Shown: positions 35,409-48,400 of the stretch, piece by piece | Layout of the letters: each line of letters opens with the position of its first letter | Position numbering within the stretch: the stretch's first letter is position 1 | Source: Manduca sexta | Taxonomy: Eukaryota > Arthropoda > Insecta > Lepidoptera > Sphingidae | DNA length: 64,000 nt | Assembly (NCBI RefSeq): GCF_014839805.1 | Contig: NC_051118.1 | Coordinates: 4,146,391-4,210,390 of the forward strand | Direction: 5' to 3' | Position numbers and translations under genes: made by a program | The notes under the pieces: model-generated | Databases searched by the model: none | Told to the model about the DNA's origin: nothing | The model's input: the letters and a program-made list of their open reading frames with translations, nothing else

Positions 35409-36541
35409 ATTAGCTTCAGACCTGGTGAAGAAATGAGAAAGCGTGTTTCATAATACAAATAAAAACAAAAAAGGATGGTTTCTAAAATAACTAAATACTT
35501 TTTTATAAAATTTATTACATATAGAATTTAGTTTTACATGCAGATAGACATACATAAAACACGCTTTTTCATTTCAATACTTATCACACCTGATTATATC
35601 TCAAACCCGTTTATATAGCATATGTATAATAATTTATAACATAATTAATAAAACCTTAACCCAGAAACAATATTCAAACCTTTGCCTTTTATTGTATTTC
35701 CATAAATTTATTATAAATATTAAATGTGGTTTTAATTCTCATATATCTTTCTTAACCTTTTTTGCAGATCTTACATAATTTCTATTATAAATATAGATGT
35801 TAATTTAAACTCAAGGTTATGCCAAACAATTTATTAACTTGTTACGCTATCATATGCTAGTCATAAAAAAATATGACAATTTTAGCTAATAAAAACCAAA
35901 GAATATTTAAATTAGACAGTTTTAATCATCCATATGTTTAAAAAAATAACTTTCCAGACTAATACTCATAACATTATAACTGACTGATAACTGGCTGTCA
36001 ACTACACTAATCTAGTTCAGAACAATTTCAATTCAGTACAACCTTGAAATTACACAATTTACCCATTGGAAAACGATTTATGATTGAATGTTTTGTGAGA
36101 TCTATTTTGAGGCAAATTTATTCAATGATACTCAAGGTTGCCGACTGGCTGGAAGTTTTGTAAAATATCGCCGTATTCTAAGCTATTGCTTTGGCATTTA
36201 TACTATAATACGATGCTAACATCTATAGTGGAAAAGTTTCGTGTGCAGAATGTTCCAGCGAAATGCTCGTAAATGTTAATCACCCCTACAATCTCGTACG
36301 TTCGCTCTTAACTATACACTTAAACAAACAACAGAACATATGCCAACAGTTCTTTATGCTTATTCAGACATTTTGTACTCGCTTACGACTGAACCAACCG
36401 AATCGCCACACGTACAGGTTATATATAACTAATATTTTATTCAGCTTTTCACATGAAAAATAACCACATAAAGCGTTCCCAACATGCATAAAAAGCAGTA
36501 TAAATAGATACAAAATAATAATCATGATGAAATCACTTACC

Positions 36542-36680
36542 AAATTCAGCCACCCACTGGGTAGGCTTTGAATTATCGGCGGAATCTTGATTGTTTAGTT
36601 GCACTTGGCACAAAAAAACTTAACCACGATTATTGATTTTAATTCACGGTTATTCGAGCGGTTAACTTTACCGACCATAC
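36542..36680 (-). other. 5' UTR exon of the TAP26-like gene
   Basis: A consensus donor, read on the minus strand as GAATTTG then GTAAGTG, ends this exon at 36542. It pairs with the acceptor just before the coding exon at 35422. The 5' limit is not visible; 36680 is approximate. An ATG at 36677-36675 opens a short uORF that closes well before the donor. Upstream (36690-36840) the DNA is less AT-rich and could be the promoter, but no core element is clear. Confidence 0.5.
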
Positions 36681-37076
36681 CCTAATGCGATATTTTGGAA
36701 ATTTTTCACAGGAAACGAATGCGATATGTTTCGCAAAATGTCACGAAAAGGAGAGAGAAAAGGAAGGAATCGACCGAAGTGCGATAGCGAACGCTACGCC
36801 ATCTACGTCAACTTGGTCAAGCTATTGATCGGCTAGCGTGAAACGGAGCATGCGTCATGTGTCTCACTTTTTTTATTTTGACTGGGTACATAATATTTAA
36901 ATAATATAATTTTCTTTTACTACACGGATACTATTATAGTTTGAACAGCTTACGTATATTTTTGTACAAAAAAACACAGCATGCAATATAGTGAATAACC
37001 TAAAGTACATGGACACTCTTAATTTTTTTTTATGACAATGATTAGTTTTTGCTTGCCAAGAAACATTACCAACAAT

Positions 37077-37168
37077 TTGCTTGCCCGTACGTAAGACTAG
37101 GCAGTATGGTCGTAAGACTATAGCCTGTCCTCTTAGGACGAAGGAAAAAAAAAAATTGCTTGCCCGTA
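37077..37168 (+). mobile_element. Tiny retroposon with 13-bp TSD and A tail
   Basis: A 66-bp insert (37090-37155) ending in a run of 11 A lies between two exact copies of TTGCTTGCCCGTA (37077-37089 and 37156-37168). Just before the tail is a hairpin (GTCCT and AGGAC). It looks like a very short 5'-truncated LINE or SINE. Confidence 0.65.
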
Positions 37169-37964
37169 TTTTAACCATTAAAAGTAGTGTAACAAAGGTA
37201 CCTATGAAAGTTCTGGAATCATTATATTAATCAATATAAATTTATAGAATATTAAGTTTTGCTCTAGCGGTAAGTTTCTAAATCACTATAGCTATTCAGA
37301 GCTATCTGTGTACGACGCCAACGCCATCTGTTAGAAAATTGACAAAATAATTGAAATATTTACATACTCCGAAGGCAAATGTCGGAATAATAAGTAGGTA
37401 CCTTATTACCTTATTCTAATCCAGGACATGGTCTAACCGTATGCCAAATTTTATTTTTATTCGTTCAGCGGTTTCTGCGTTTACTTGTTACAAATATTTT
37501 CACAAACTTTTGCATTTGTAAAATAAGTAAATTAATATAATATATGTATATATATGGGAAAACTAAACAAAAATTACCAAATTCTATAATAAAATTACTT
37601 AAATCGGTTGATATTTGTTATCATTATTCACAATCCTTCACTAATTTCGCCTATACGGGATATTGCGACTCACTTAATGTCAGGCCCTTTTAAAACTACC
37701 GCGACGTAATTGTGTGGATTCTATTAAAAAATAAGAAACTTGTAATGTTCCAAACTAGAACTTAACATGTAGACTTCATGAAAGACTACATGTTTGGGAG
37801 GAATGAACAATTCGATGGCAGCTGCGCAGACTAACTTTGTATTGCAAGTTGTCCAAATTATTAACGTACTTAGAAATTATAGACCCTGAAAGCTGTAGTT
37901 AGAGAGGAGATATTAGAATTCTCCTAAATTGCTTAAAATTTTAATAGTTTTCGTCAGTGGCGTA

Positions 37965-38128
37965 GAGCGGCCCTATATCAAAATTTGTTGAGGGGCTCTT
38001 CAGGGCATTGCGAACTTTTGGGCGCCCGTTTAGTTGAATGTAGGTTTAGTTTAGTATCGGCCAAGAGGGACCCCTAAATCCAATGATATCAATATACGGC
38101 TGATACGGCAGCAGCTACGCCCCTGGCT
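37965..38128 (-). repeat. Dispersed repeat family J, left copy of an inverted pair
   Basis: Reads GCTGATACGGCAGCAGCTAC then GCCCCTGG near its right end. The reverse complement of this block is at 38745-38900. Upstream intergenic region of the transporter. Confidence 0.55.
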
Positions 38129-38574
38129 TTCATGTAGGTCATAGGTACCAGCTTATACCCAAAATAATTTTAAATTATGAACACGGCCTGCTACATCGCA
38201 TAGATGTGAAACAAAGTTATACTTAGGTTATAGGACACGGACCTAGATCAGAATGTTCGAAAGTGGCGTAAATAGGGCCATGCCAACGTTCGATACGCTC
38301 GTTACTTCGAGTATTAGATTACGGCTGTGTTCCTAGTACAGTCGGGCGCAAATCGTTTACAAAGGGCATTTTAATTTGTTACTATATTTTGCTCGCAGCC
38401 ACGCCTGCGTAGAACTTGGTTTGTCACAAATATTTTGAAAGTAATCTATTATTTTTTTGGGTTGAGGTTACGGTATTCTCTTAGTATTAAGTGTTTTTTT
38501 TTAAATATACAGCCATGGCAAAGACACGTCCACTGCAACGGGTGGTAAATAAAGTAGGATCCAGATAGAGTGTG

Positions 38575-38740
38575 AACTGACGAGGGATAATCACCCTTCG
38601 TCAGTCCACAATTATGCCGGTCTGTCTGAAACTAGATACACAGGTTGATCTCGGACATGACACTGATGTGGACCACTATGGCAATTTACACATTGTATAC
38701 GGTTATCGCTATTCGGGCGGATGCAAATATCCTACCACCA
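38575..38740 (+). repeat. Dispersed repeat family D
   Basis: Copy with GACGAGGGATAATCACCC, then ATTATGCCGGTCTG, then CGGGCGGATGCAAATATCC. It is followed directly by the repeat at 38745-38900. Confidence 0.6.
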
Positions 38741-38744
38741 TTAA

Positions 38745-38900
38745 ATTTCATCCAGGGGCGTAGCTACCGCCGTATCAGCCCTAGCAATGATACAGGGCCT
38801 CAAGCTTTAGGAGCCCTTCTTAGCCCATACCTACATTAAACTAAGGGGGCGCCCAAAAGGTCGTACTGTCTTGAAAGACCTCACCAAATTTTGATATAGG
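38745..38900 (+). repeat. Dispersed repeat family J, right copy of an inverted pair
   Basis: Begins CAGGGGCGTAGCTACCGCCG and includes GGGGGCGCCCAAAAGG and CAAATTTTGATATAGGG. All are also present, reversed, at 37965-38128. Confidence 0.55.
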
Positions 38901-39670
38901 GCCTCTATGACAAGCTATGCTACTGATTTCATCATAATTGGTTTAATCTGCGAAAGCATTGAAATACGAGAGACGAGTTTTATGATACCGCCACAATTGT
39001 CGATCATCGAAGGATACTTTTATCGCTGGCCGGTCTACATCTTCCTTGGACTCACTTCACTTTTAACATCTGATGTTGAGGCCAGGAAAACCAGTTTAAT
39101 GAAAATTAATACAGTGATTCCAAATTAAAAATTCTGAATGTTGATACTATTTCAAGACAGCTTAGAAATTAGGTGGTTGGCTTGTCACGTCAGCGAAACA
39201 CACCTTCGTATGACCTTGATTGTTTGCACTCAAAAAAATTTACAAAAAGAAAAATAAACCAGATAATGCCATCATATAGCCGGTCGAGCAGCTTTATTAA
39301 GAGAAATCTTGAAGAGTGACAACAATGCAGGGTACCTCTTATTAGTTATTCAGAAACATTAACGTGACAGATTGTTTTGTTCTAGACAAATTACAAATGA
39401 AGTAGGTATCTGGACTATTCTTAACCTAGGTAATATCAAATATGGAGTATTTAAAAGCTTTGATAACCAACAAAAATTACGCAATTAATTATGCTTAAAA
39501 TATTTCCTTTCCACTCTTCCTTCTCACAGGCGAATTCTTTCAAAATGCAAAATTCTAATTAAATTGTACGTAATTTTAATATATTCCTGACCTCACATAA
39601 CATCAAAACGTTGTCCGTTTAAATGTCCTCTAATTGCTGAGGTCAACATATTGGCTGATTGACCATTCGT

Positions 39671-39912
39671 CAGTCGACGCGGGCTTGCATCGCAGGCTTC
39701 TTTAAAGCATTTTTGTCGGTGACGATCCACGCAGAATTTGTTCGTCAGGATAGTCAGTAATTTAGTATGGTAGTGACTGTCTCAAGACTTACCAACGTGC
39801 CTCAAACTATGTTAAGTTTTACCATTTTTGTGCCTTTAAGTTTTCTAAAGACTGTGTAAATGGGAAGTTAAGTGTTTTGTGAAGAAACCTTACGGAGAAA
39901 TTCAGTGAAATC
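39671..39912 (+). other. Candidate 5' UTR exon of the AAAP transporter
   Basis: Sequence from an initiator-like TCAGT (39670-39674) through mixed-composition DNA to a consensus donor (GAAATC then GTAAGT at 39913). It would splice to the pyrimidine-rich acceptor at 45417, in front of ATG 45425. No TATA box is evident. This is inferred from signals only, and the 5.5-kb distance makes it uncertain. Confidence 0.35.
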
Positions 39913-42900
39913 GTAAGTTTTCCTTGGATTAAAGTTCGATGCCCTAGTTAATGTTAATTAGAAGAGGATATTTTCAAATTTATTGATTTTTTAAATTTAA
40001 ATTTAAATTAAGAACAGACGATGAAAAAAGAATGCAGAAAAAAATATAGTACAGGCCATACTTAATGACAAATTAGAAACTAAAATTTATACTTAACCGA
40101 GAAGCGGAAACCATAACAGTGTCATGATAATGCTATACTTAATTAAATAGCTTAAAGATTATTTGAACGCGTCTCGACTCCTAAAAATAAGGACTAAACT
40201 TTATTTATATCAACGTACCAACATACTCATTAAATATTCTTAGGATCTATGTATGTTTTTGCGTGAAAATATCCGAATTTGCTGCTAAGCTAAGCTGGGA
40301 TGAATACTTCATCCTGGTTGTTTTCCTCATTTCTGACGGTCGTGATCCCCTGAAATATCTTTGTCTTGATTATAACCTGTTCCTATCTGCTAAAATTAAA
40401 TAATTAATCTTAAAAAATATAGGATGGCAGTAGGTACCTGGTAGTATATTGATGTACCTAGATATGTTTAGCTATCGCAAAAACCCGTGTCTGTCACCTC
40501 GCCTGCAAATATTCTGAGCTCTAACAAGTCCATCAGGCCTTGTCTATTTATATTAACATACATCTACATTTATTTACAATGCGCTAATGAAATGTCATAT
40601 TTTTAGACTCTCGTTAACCTGTTCCAGGGTTGAGGTAAACACGAATAATTATTATAAAAATATTTTTTTAATTTGCAAATAAAATTCATATTAGATGTGT
40701 TTGTACTTGAATTTTGTCACTTTGTTTCCGTTCAATTCTTATTTTAAACATTATTATTTATTATTTTAACATGAAAAATTTGCTGCGCAAATTATAATGA
40801 TATTTGAAATCGTGATATTAATTACTTATTATATTAAAAATATAGCATCAATATGTACAATTCTTGTAGTAAATATAACAGATCGAAGTATAGTAAAGAC
40901 AATTGGTAAGTCACTGACAAAACACATAGGTGTGAGAGAGACGACGCTCTACGACGCTCTACGACGCCGAAAATAACCGATTATCTCTTTCTAAAGTCAA
41001 TGAGTGATATCCACTGCCGAGTATTGTTTTGTAATATCTACTGTCGTGTACTGTACTCGAATTAAAGTGTGTGGATAAATATGTATAAAATTTTAATATT
41101 CTCTAAATCATCGTACCAAGAATTTGTTTATTGTTTAGACATTTGTTAAGTATAATAATAAACAAGATCCATCCAATTAATATTTTTCGTAACCTTATAA
41201 AAAAACGAAAAAGCATGTTGCATCGATCTAAGTAGGCAACTTATAAAATGAATAGCAGTATCGCCAGCAAAAAGGCGCAGTAAGCGTATTTGTAGAAACT
41301 GAGTAATTTTTAAAATTTATCATACGTATACAAAAAATGTCATATTGAATTATCACTTTGGTTGTTTTTTTTTTAAATATTGATGTTGTTCATTCATTTC
41401 ACAATGAAAAGGATACTTAAATTATTTATTCCGTGATCTCCTAAAGTACACGTCGTTTTAATTTGCAAACGATACTATTATAGACAATTTGTTAAGCAAT
41501 TTGATAAAAAATAACAAACTTTCATAGTTTAAAATAGATTTGAAAAACACCTAAAAAAAAATTAAGAAATTATTCAATAATTGGATAATCCCACTGTATA
41601 CAAAGTTTGGAAGGAATACTCAAGGCTATTTGCTCAGAGGAGGGTCTTAAGTTTTTTACGAGTATGGTGGTCTCTGCTACCCAGTTATTGTAAACACAAA
41701 AACAGACTAGGTGTATATGTAGCCATATATTAGTTAGTCTAGGAATTATAGTGTGCGTGGCCATTTAGATGAGGTCTATAGTAAAAAATTATTAACATTA
41801 AATAGGCAGTAAAAAACAGATTGCTTTTTAGTAAGTATTGGTTAAGGAATTATCGTGTGCCGACTACCGACTATAGATAATTATTATACATTCAGCGGGT
41901 AGTCGAAACAGTGCGCAATTTGTTTAGCATAATACGTGTAGGCATAGCCTGGAGTGGGGGGTAATTACCACCCTAAAAAGGTCTTTGTCCATGCCAGAAA
42001 AAACGTCGCCACCCACATAGTGCGGTCTTTCGTTGAAATCGGCGAATTTCTTTGCATACGCATAATGCGCCCCAACAGAAAATTTCTGATACGCTAATGA
42101 TAATAGGTTCCACATACATAATTGTGTGATCACACTTACCAGTTAGATGTGGCGATAGCTGATTCTAAAATGGAACGAATTGTAGAAACGTAGTTCGCAA
42201 GTGAAAACCAGCGGCGTAGCGAAGTTTGGAGGGGGGTTGGGGGGTACTTTTATGAAGGTGGAAATATCATTATTATCGTCAGCAGGATGTCCGCTGCTGA
42301 ACATGGGCCTGTCCAAAAGTTATCAAGATCGACCGGTGGAAACATGCGGAAAATAAAACCTTTACACTTTTGTCGCGTTTAGCAATATAAATAAACGGTT
42401 CTATTATGTCTTCGGTGATTGTTCTCTACGCACTCCAACAACATCTAACGTCATCCAAGGACCAAGTGTACAAACTGTATAGGGCCGGTATTATTATTAC
42501 TAGGGGTTGCAAGTGGCTACTCCTAGGTGAATAACCTTTTCCACTAAAAAGTCCCTGAATTACTGTAGCGATCCTAGCGCCATCTGTTCGATGCTAGTGC
42601 CATCTAGAGATAAAAAATTCAAATATATTCCTCGAGAACAAAATTACGAGCACAAAAAATATTTCTTCGAGGACTTTCTATCCGTGTGCCAAATTTCATC
42701 TAAGTCGGTTGAGAGGTTTCTGAGCGCACTTTTAACATATTATGTTCAAAATTTTTTACGAACATTCCAATTTCAAATTTAAAAAGTATGAATAAAAAAA
42801 AATATACGTCAAATTAATAACCTCCTTTTTTGAAATCTGTTAATAAGATACTATTACCAGCCAGCCTTCATCACAAAGAAGGCACGGTCAAACATAAAAT

Positions 42901-45403
42901 AGTTAACTACATTAGCATTATTAGGTAGGTAATATTAATTATACATACAATTTATGAAACCATAAAATATAGACTTTGTTGAACTAAATTATATATTCTC
43001 TTGAAATAATAGTAATTAATTTATTAGTAATTCACACGTCTTCAAGGTTTATATAGACTAGCTTTCTCCCGCGGACTCACCTGCACAAAATTCTTAGATA
43101 ATAAATAAAGGACGCACCTTATATGATCTTTCCTTTCTACTAATTCGTTGATTTCTCATCCAAGTGACATTCCTGAGCCAAGGTTCATATCCCGTTAGTA
43201 GGCTGCCCTCAGCATGATCACTTAATTTTCAATGGTTGCGAGCGCCTAAAGCGTTTATGCAAAAGTCTAGTGTGTTTGTATAAGCCGGTCCTGCCAGGCT
43301 AACAAACGTAGTCATGTTAAAAAAAAACTGCTAAAGTAAAAAATAATGCTCATGCACAGAAAAGTAATTAAGATTTATTTACGTGTGCGTTTAATAATAC
43401 ACAAAACGCTATACATATGTAGAAGTGACATTGGAAGTAACAGGATTTTTATTCGCCCCAATAAGCACATGTCACGTTCTTTCCAAATGGTCTAAGGATC
43501 CTTTACTGAATAAACTAAAGGCTACGCGCAGACGCTCTCAAGTTGTGCCAGAGAAACACTACACTCCGCTTTGTAGAGTGATGGCGTTTGAAGAAATCCA
43601 CAACGGTATCCCCTGCCTCTCTTAAGAGGCGACTAATAGGGACCGAGGGCCGCAGGCGGAAGGCAGGGGATTGTCTGCCGTTGTACATTATGCACCTTTT
43701 GCACATTATGGTGACCCTCGGTATCGACGGCAGCTTGGAAGGTAGGTGGCACTGTCATTGCCAAGAGCGTCTTTCGGTGTGCGAGGGCTACTGAACTGAA
43801 ATAATAGTAATAATTCAACAAATACTGATAGGACCACCATGAATCAGAAACATTAATATAAATTATTTTATATGTCGCCGCAGCAGCTCGTTATTCGTTG
43901 AATTGGTGAATTTCCGGAGCGATAGTGGCGCCATCTATCATTACATCGAGGAAGTATTAGAAGAGGAGGGAGGTCGACTGCTGTCAATATAAGGACCGGC
44001 CGAACGACGAGAGCAAGAATCTTGTAGAAGTTTTTGTACGAGTCTTATTTGGACGCTCGAACCGAGCACATTGTGTATTCCGCTAGTGTTACTATGCAGT
44101 AAATTGTTAGTGAAGTAAAGAAGTGTTTCAATATTTGAATAACTGTCTGGAAAATAAATATACACCGGTGATACTTCGCCGGTCATGTAAAAAAATAACC
44201 AAGTAAAGAGTTTTCACTCCGACATATATATTTAACATTAATGTATTTGAATATTATGCATAATACAAATTATCCGTTCATGTCCTCGAAGGGGTAGGCA
44301 GAATTTTAAATGATAATTAATTCAGTCATACATTCTGCGTCCTTGTAATTAAGAGAGGAACTTTAAGATTATACGCAAATTGAGTACTGCTGTTTTAATT
44401 CTTTATACATTATTAGCTGGCACTTTTATTACTTTTATCAACAATTTACAGTAGTCAAATTATAGTTCAACATAAAAGAAAGACTAAAAGCGTTTGAAAT
44501 CAGTTGGAAGTGGTAAACAATGATTTTCAGAGATAAAAATGGACCTGAGAGTGGAAGTCAAGATCTCCTGGTGCAGTCTTAAATTCTACCACCTAATGCG
44601 ACAGTACCTGTTCAGTCAAAGAAGCCAAGACCTCCTGGTATACAGCTTTAAACGCTAGCATTAAATAAAATATACTTAGGACAGTATCTGCTTAGTAAAA
44701 TTTAACAAACCACTTAAAATTACAATAGTAATTCAAATCCAGTTCTAGAAATTTAAATTAACAAAACTTTGTCCAATTATTCGATATTTAAATCAGATCG
44801 TCGTTTGTTTTTAATCTAAATACCTAAGTAATAGACAACTCCCCAATTATATTAGAACTATAATCTTCGAACTTAAAAACTACTTAGTGTATTAAAAGCA
44901 AACTGAACATCGAGGTCAATGCCTGAATGTTTCCAATTGGCCTCTATTATGCATTAATCTTATTTTTATGCATCTTGGCATAGATATACTGATATTATTA
45001 AATATCTAACTGGTTTGCCAGTCAATTTTGTTTTTTAAATTATTTTAAAAAGTAATAACGGCAAATAATCTACTCGCACTCTTAATAAAACTACCGATTC
45101 CAATATTACCAATGTGTGGGAATCGTCAAACAACCAATTTCTGTTTGCGACCTTTTATTTTATTCCCTTTTTTTTCATGCTATAGGTTTCATTTTTTACC
45201 TATCTTTAATAAGCTCAATTTTATAGCAACTTCAAAAAAAGGCGGCAAACAAAAATAAATTTTATGACGACTGCCAAAAATTAACAATTTCGAAATTAGT
45301 CATTATTTTATTAAGAGTGCGTACTTAGGGATGGGATATTCGCCTTTTAACTCAACGAGGTCTCGAATTGAAGTAGTGGAAATTTCATATTCCTTTTTCA
45401 TTC
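39913..45403. other. No coding sequence; possible first intron of the transporter
   Basis: AT-rich, with an 11-bp tandem (CTCTACGACGC, two copies near 40950), a LINE fragment at 43226-43320, and a short reversed RTE tail near 42280. No ORF here has a recognisable domain. Confidence 0.4.
43226..43320 (+). repeat. Fragment of the LINE at 58720-59240
   Basis: Shares TTGCGAGCGCCTAAAGCG, then GTATAAGCCGGTCCTGCCAG and GCTAACAAACGTAG with 58720-58805. Confidence 0.6.
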
Positions 45404-48400
45404 ATGGATTTTTTTAGGTCAATAATGAAGGATCCCGAAGGAAATGCGAAGCAGACTATCCTGGTCTCCCATCACGAGGACTACACAGTGGGCCAGACGA
45501 CGGGCGGGCTCAGCGTACTCTTCACTATCCTGTGCATAGTCGACTTTTTAGGAGTGTTTCCAGTAATCACTCTCCCGAAGAGTGTTATTACTTGCGGTAA
45601 GTTATTCTATGTTGTATAAGTTATGGTAACTATGCTTTGAGTGGTCGCACTCAATCTTATAAGTGCGGAGACTATTTCTCGATTATCGAGAGTCATGCGG
45701 CCCTCGATGATGGCCTGAAATATACTTGTCTAGTATATCGATGATTTATGCCAGCTAATAACTGATGATATTTTAATAGCGGTGATTTTGTTTTATTGCT
45801 TTGAATGTCGAGACAAGCCGTTGCCTGATGTTAAGTGATATAACTGCCCATAAACAGAAAAACACCAACCAACACCTTGAATTACAAAGTATTGTTTGGC
45901 ATTCCACTGCGCTCGCCATCCTGAGACATGACATGTTAAATCTTATTATCTCCAGTAGATAAATTGGCTACAATGTTCTTCAAACTGGAACACAACAGTG
46001 ACTACACACTACTGCTTTGCGGCAGTAGTCATTACGATGTTACCTACCCTGTACCAGTAGTACCCAGTAGTATTCTTATATTGTCTGCAGGTATCTATGG
46101 CATCCCGTTGGTGTTGTCAGTGATGGGCCTCCAGTTGTACACAGCTGCACTACTCGGTCGCAGCTGGCTTCTAGCACAGGATCTGACGCCTCTTATCACT
46201 GAAAAGATTCGGTATGTGGACTAGCTTTCACTGATTCTCCCTGCTTTAATGTGGAGTCAGTAAAACTTGATAAAATAATAAATTATCGTATATAAACGGA
46301 GTTAATTTTTATTAAGAAATTACACGAGTTGAAGCGTGAAAGAAGACAGAACGTACAGTTTTTTGTTTTTAGAAGAAACCCAAAGATAAGAAACCTATGC
46401 AGTCATAATAAATTACATAACAAGGAGATTGCGTTCATATTTCTTCAAAACTAAATATTTTTTTGTATTTTTATATTTGATAATTGGTATTCTCTTGTTT
46501 GTTGTCTATAAATAACAGTCTTTATCTTAAAATAATTTTGAAAAGAGCAACACCAGAGTTTCTTTCCAGATGGTGAGAACTGCTTTCCGAACTAGTGGTA
46601 GAGTTAATATTGACGGAATCTAAATAATGTAAAACATTTGACGGATTCAAATCAAATAAATCATTTCATTTCAACACATTTCTTTGCATATGGATATTAA
46701 ACAGCTGTTTTCAATAAACGATCCCAATCTCAATCTTCAATCCGATTCCGAGATAGAACCATCAAAATAACTCATTTGTACGCATGCCAATAAATACTTT
46801 GTTCTGATTGGTCCATTTGTGAGATAGATCGAAAAAAGCGATTGGGTTCGTTTATTGAAAAAGGCGGTAAGCTGGGGCTTTTTTAAATTATGATATTAAA
46901 TTAGACAAAACCAATCAAACTAAGTCTTCACCCCTTTACTCCTGCAAAACAAAAGCATTGTGGAATGTGGATATGCCCCCCAGGATAAGGTAACTCTGTA
47001 ATTAATGCAATTACTTTTGAAAAAGAAATGACCTACAACATAAATTGATATATTTAGAATTATATTTGGTCCTAATTTCACAACTTATTTTATTATAGAA
47101 GCGTCAATACAGCGCTTAGGCAATAAAAGCTTTAAATAATAAATACTAAGGAACTTATATTATTGAGAAGATAAATGTTGAAGTCAAACTTATTTACCAG
47201 GTCTCCGTACGCTGCGATTGCAGAGCTAGCTTTCGGCCCACCAGCACGAAGATTAGTGACCTTTCTCATTGATGCCACCGTGTTTGGATCAGGAGTGCCC
47301 AACATTATTCTCGGTAAGAAAAAGAATTATAGTCTTTACCAAAACCAGGCATTGCCAAAACGGTTTTTATTTTGGGTATAGGATCCCGCAGTCTATTCTG
47401 GGGAAAAGCTGCGTCTGCAGGGCCCTGGAGGAAAGTTAGGAAGCTTGGTAGGAAGTGTGTGGGAAGGATAAGGAAACCTCTTAGGATGAGAGAAGGGGAG
47501 GTCAGGAAATGTTTGCGAGCTGTAATAAGCCTCAATGCGAATTGGCAAGCCCGTCGCCATATTGGGCACAAATTCCAGACTCCGGAGTGATACTGAGCAG
47601 AAAAACCCATATATCATTTTGCCCGACCCGGGATTCGAACCCAGGACCTTAGAGCGATGCCGTACCGCGCATGCAGTACAACTACGCCACCGAGGCAGCC
47701 TAAAAACTTGTCGTGTGCGTAAAAGAGACAAGTGTCAAAGATTTATTTATGAATTCATAACGTCACAAAAAGGTATATGAAAGTGAAAGTTGCTGAAGTA
47801 TCTAAAGCGCCTTCGTTACTGCAGACGTACGAAAGAGAGCTATATATTAGCCGCATATTCGCTATGTCTTCGCCCATTGGTAATTTTGTCACGTGCATAC
47901 GCAGTCCATTCTCTACACCACTGTTTCCTAAAGAGGTCCAGGTAGACCCCCAGGGGCCCACGGCAGACTTGCCGGGTCTACGTTACGTACGTACGGCGTG
48001 ACCAAAAAATGAGGGTTCACAATTCCTAAGCAGGGTCCACGAAAATTTATCTGGTTTGATAGTAAAGTACTAAAATGTTGGCTTGACTTCACCTATCAAT
48101 GTAAGCAGGTAATATTGTTAGGGGTCGAAAAGCACGGTGACCCAACATAACTGTTTAGTAGTCCCCCGCGAAGGCTGGCTGGTAGGGGTAGATAATGTTC
48201 TTTGTCCGTAAAACCAATGAAAAAAATTAATTCCCCGGCAACCAGCATAATTTTTAAAGTTGTATCAATGTTTATGACAAAAAAAAGTTTGGGTACCTCT
48301 GCACTACACTTATAAATAAGACCTACTATGCAATTACATAGTAATAAATAAAGATAATAATAGTCAAATTCAATATGACCTAGGTCGTGTTTTACCTTGA

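Noticed and set aside
46000..46224. Extension of transporter exon 2 upstream to 45964
   Set aside because: The frame is open, but it covers the end of repeat family E. The acceptor at 46090 joins exon 1 in phase and gives the conserved transporter sequence.
47620..47702. tRNA gene at about 47620-47700 (minus)
   Set aside because: A-box and B-box sequences are present, but the acceptor stem does not close and the sequence continues into a SINE body shared with 55545-55745.
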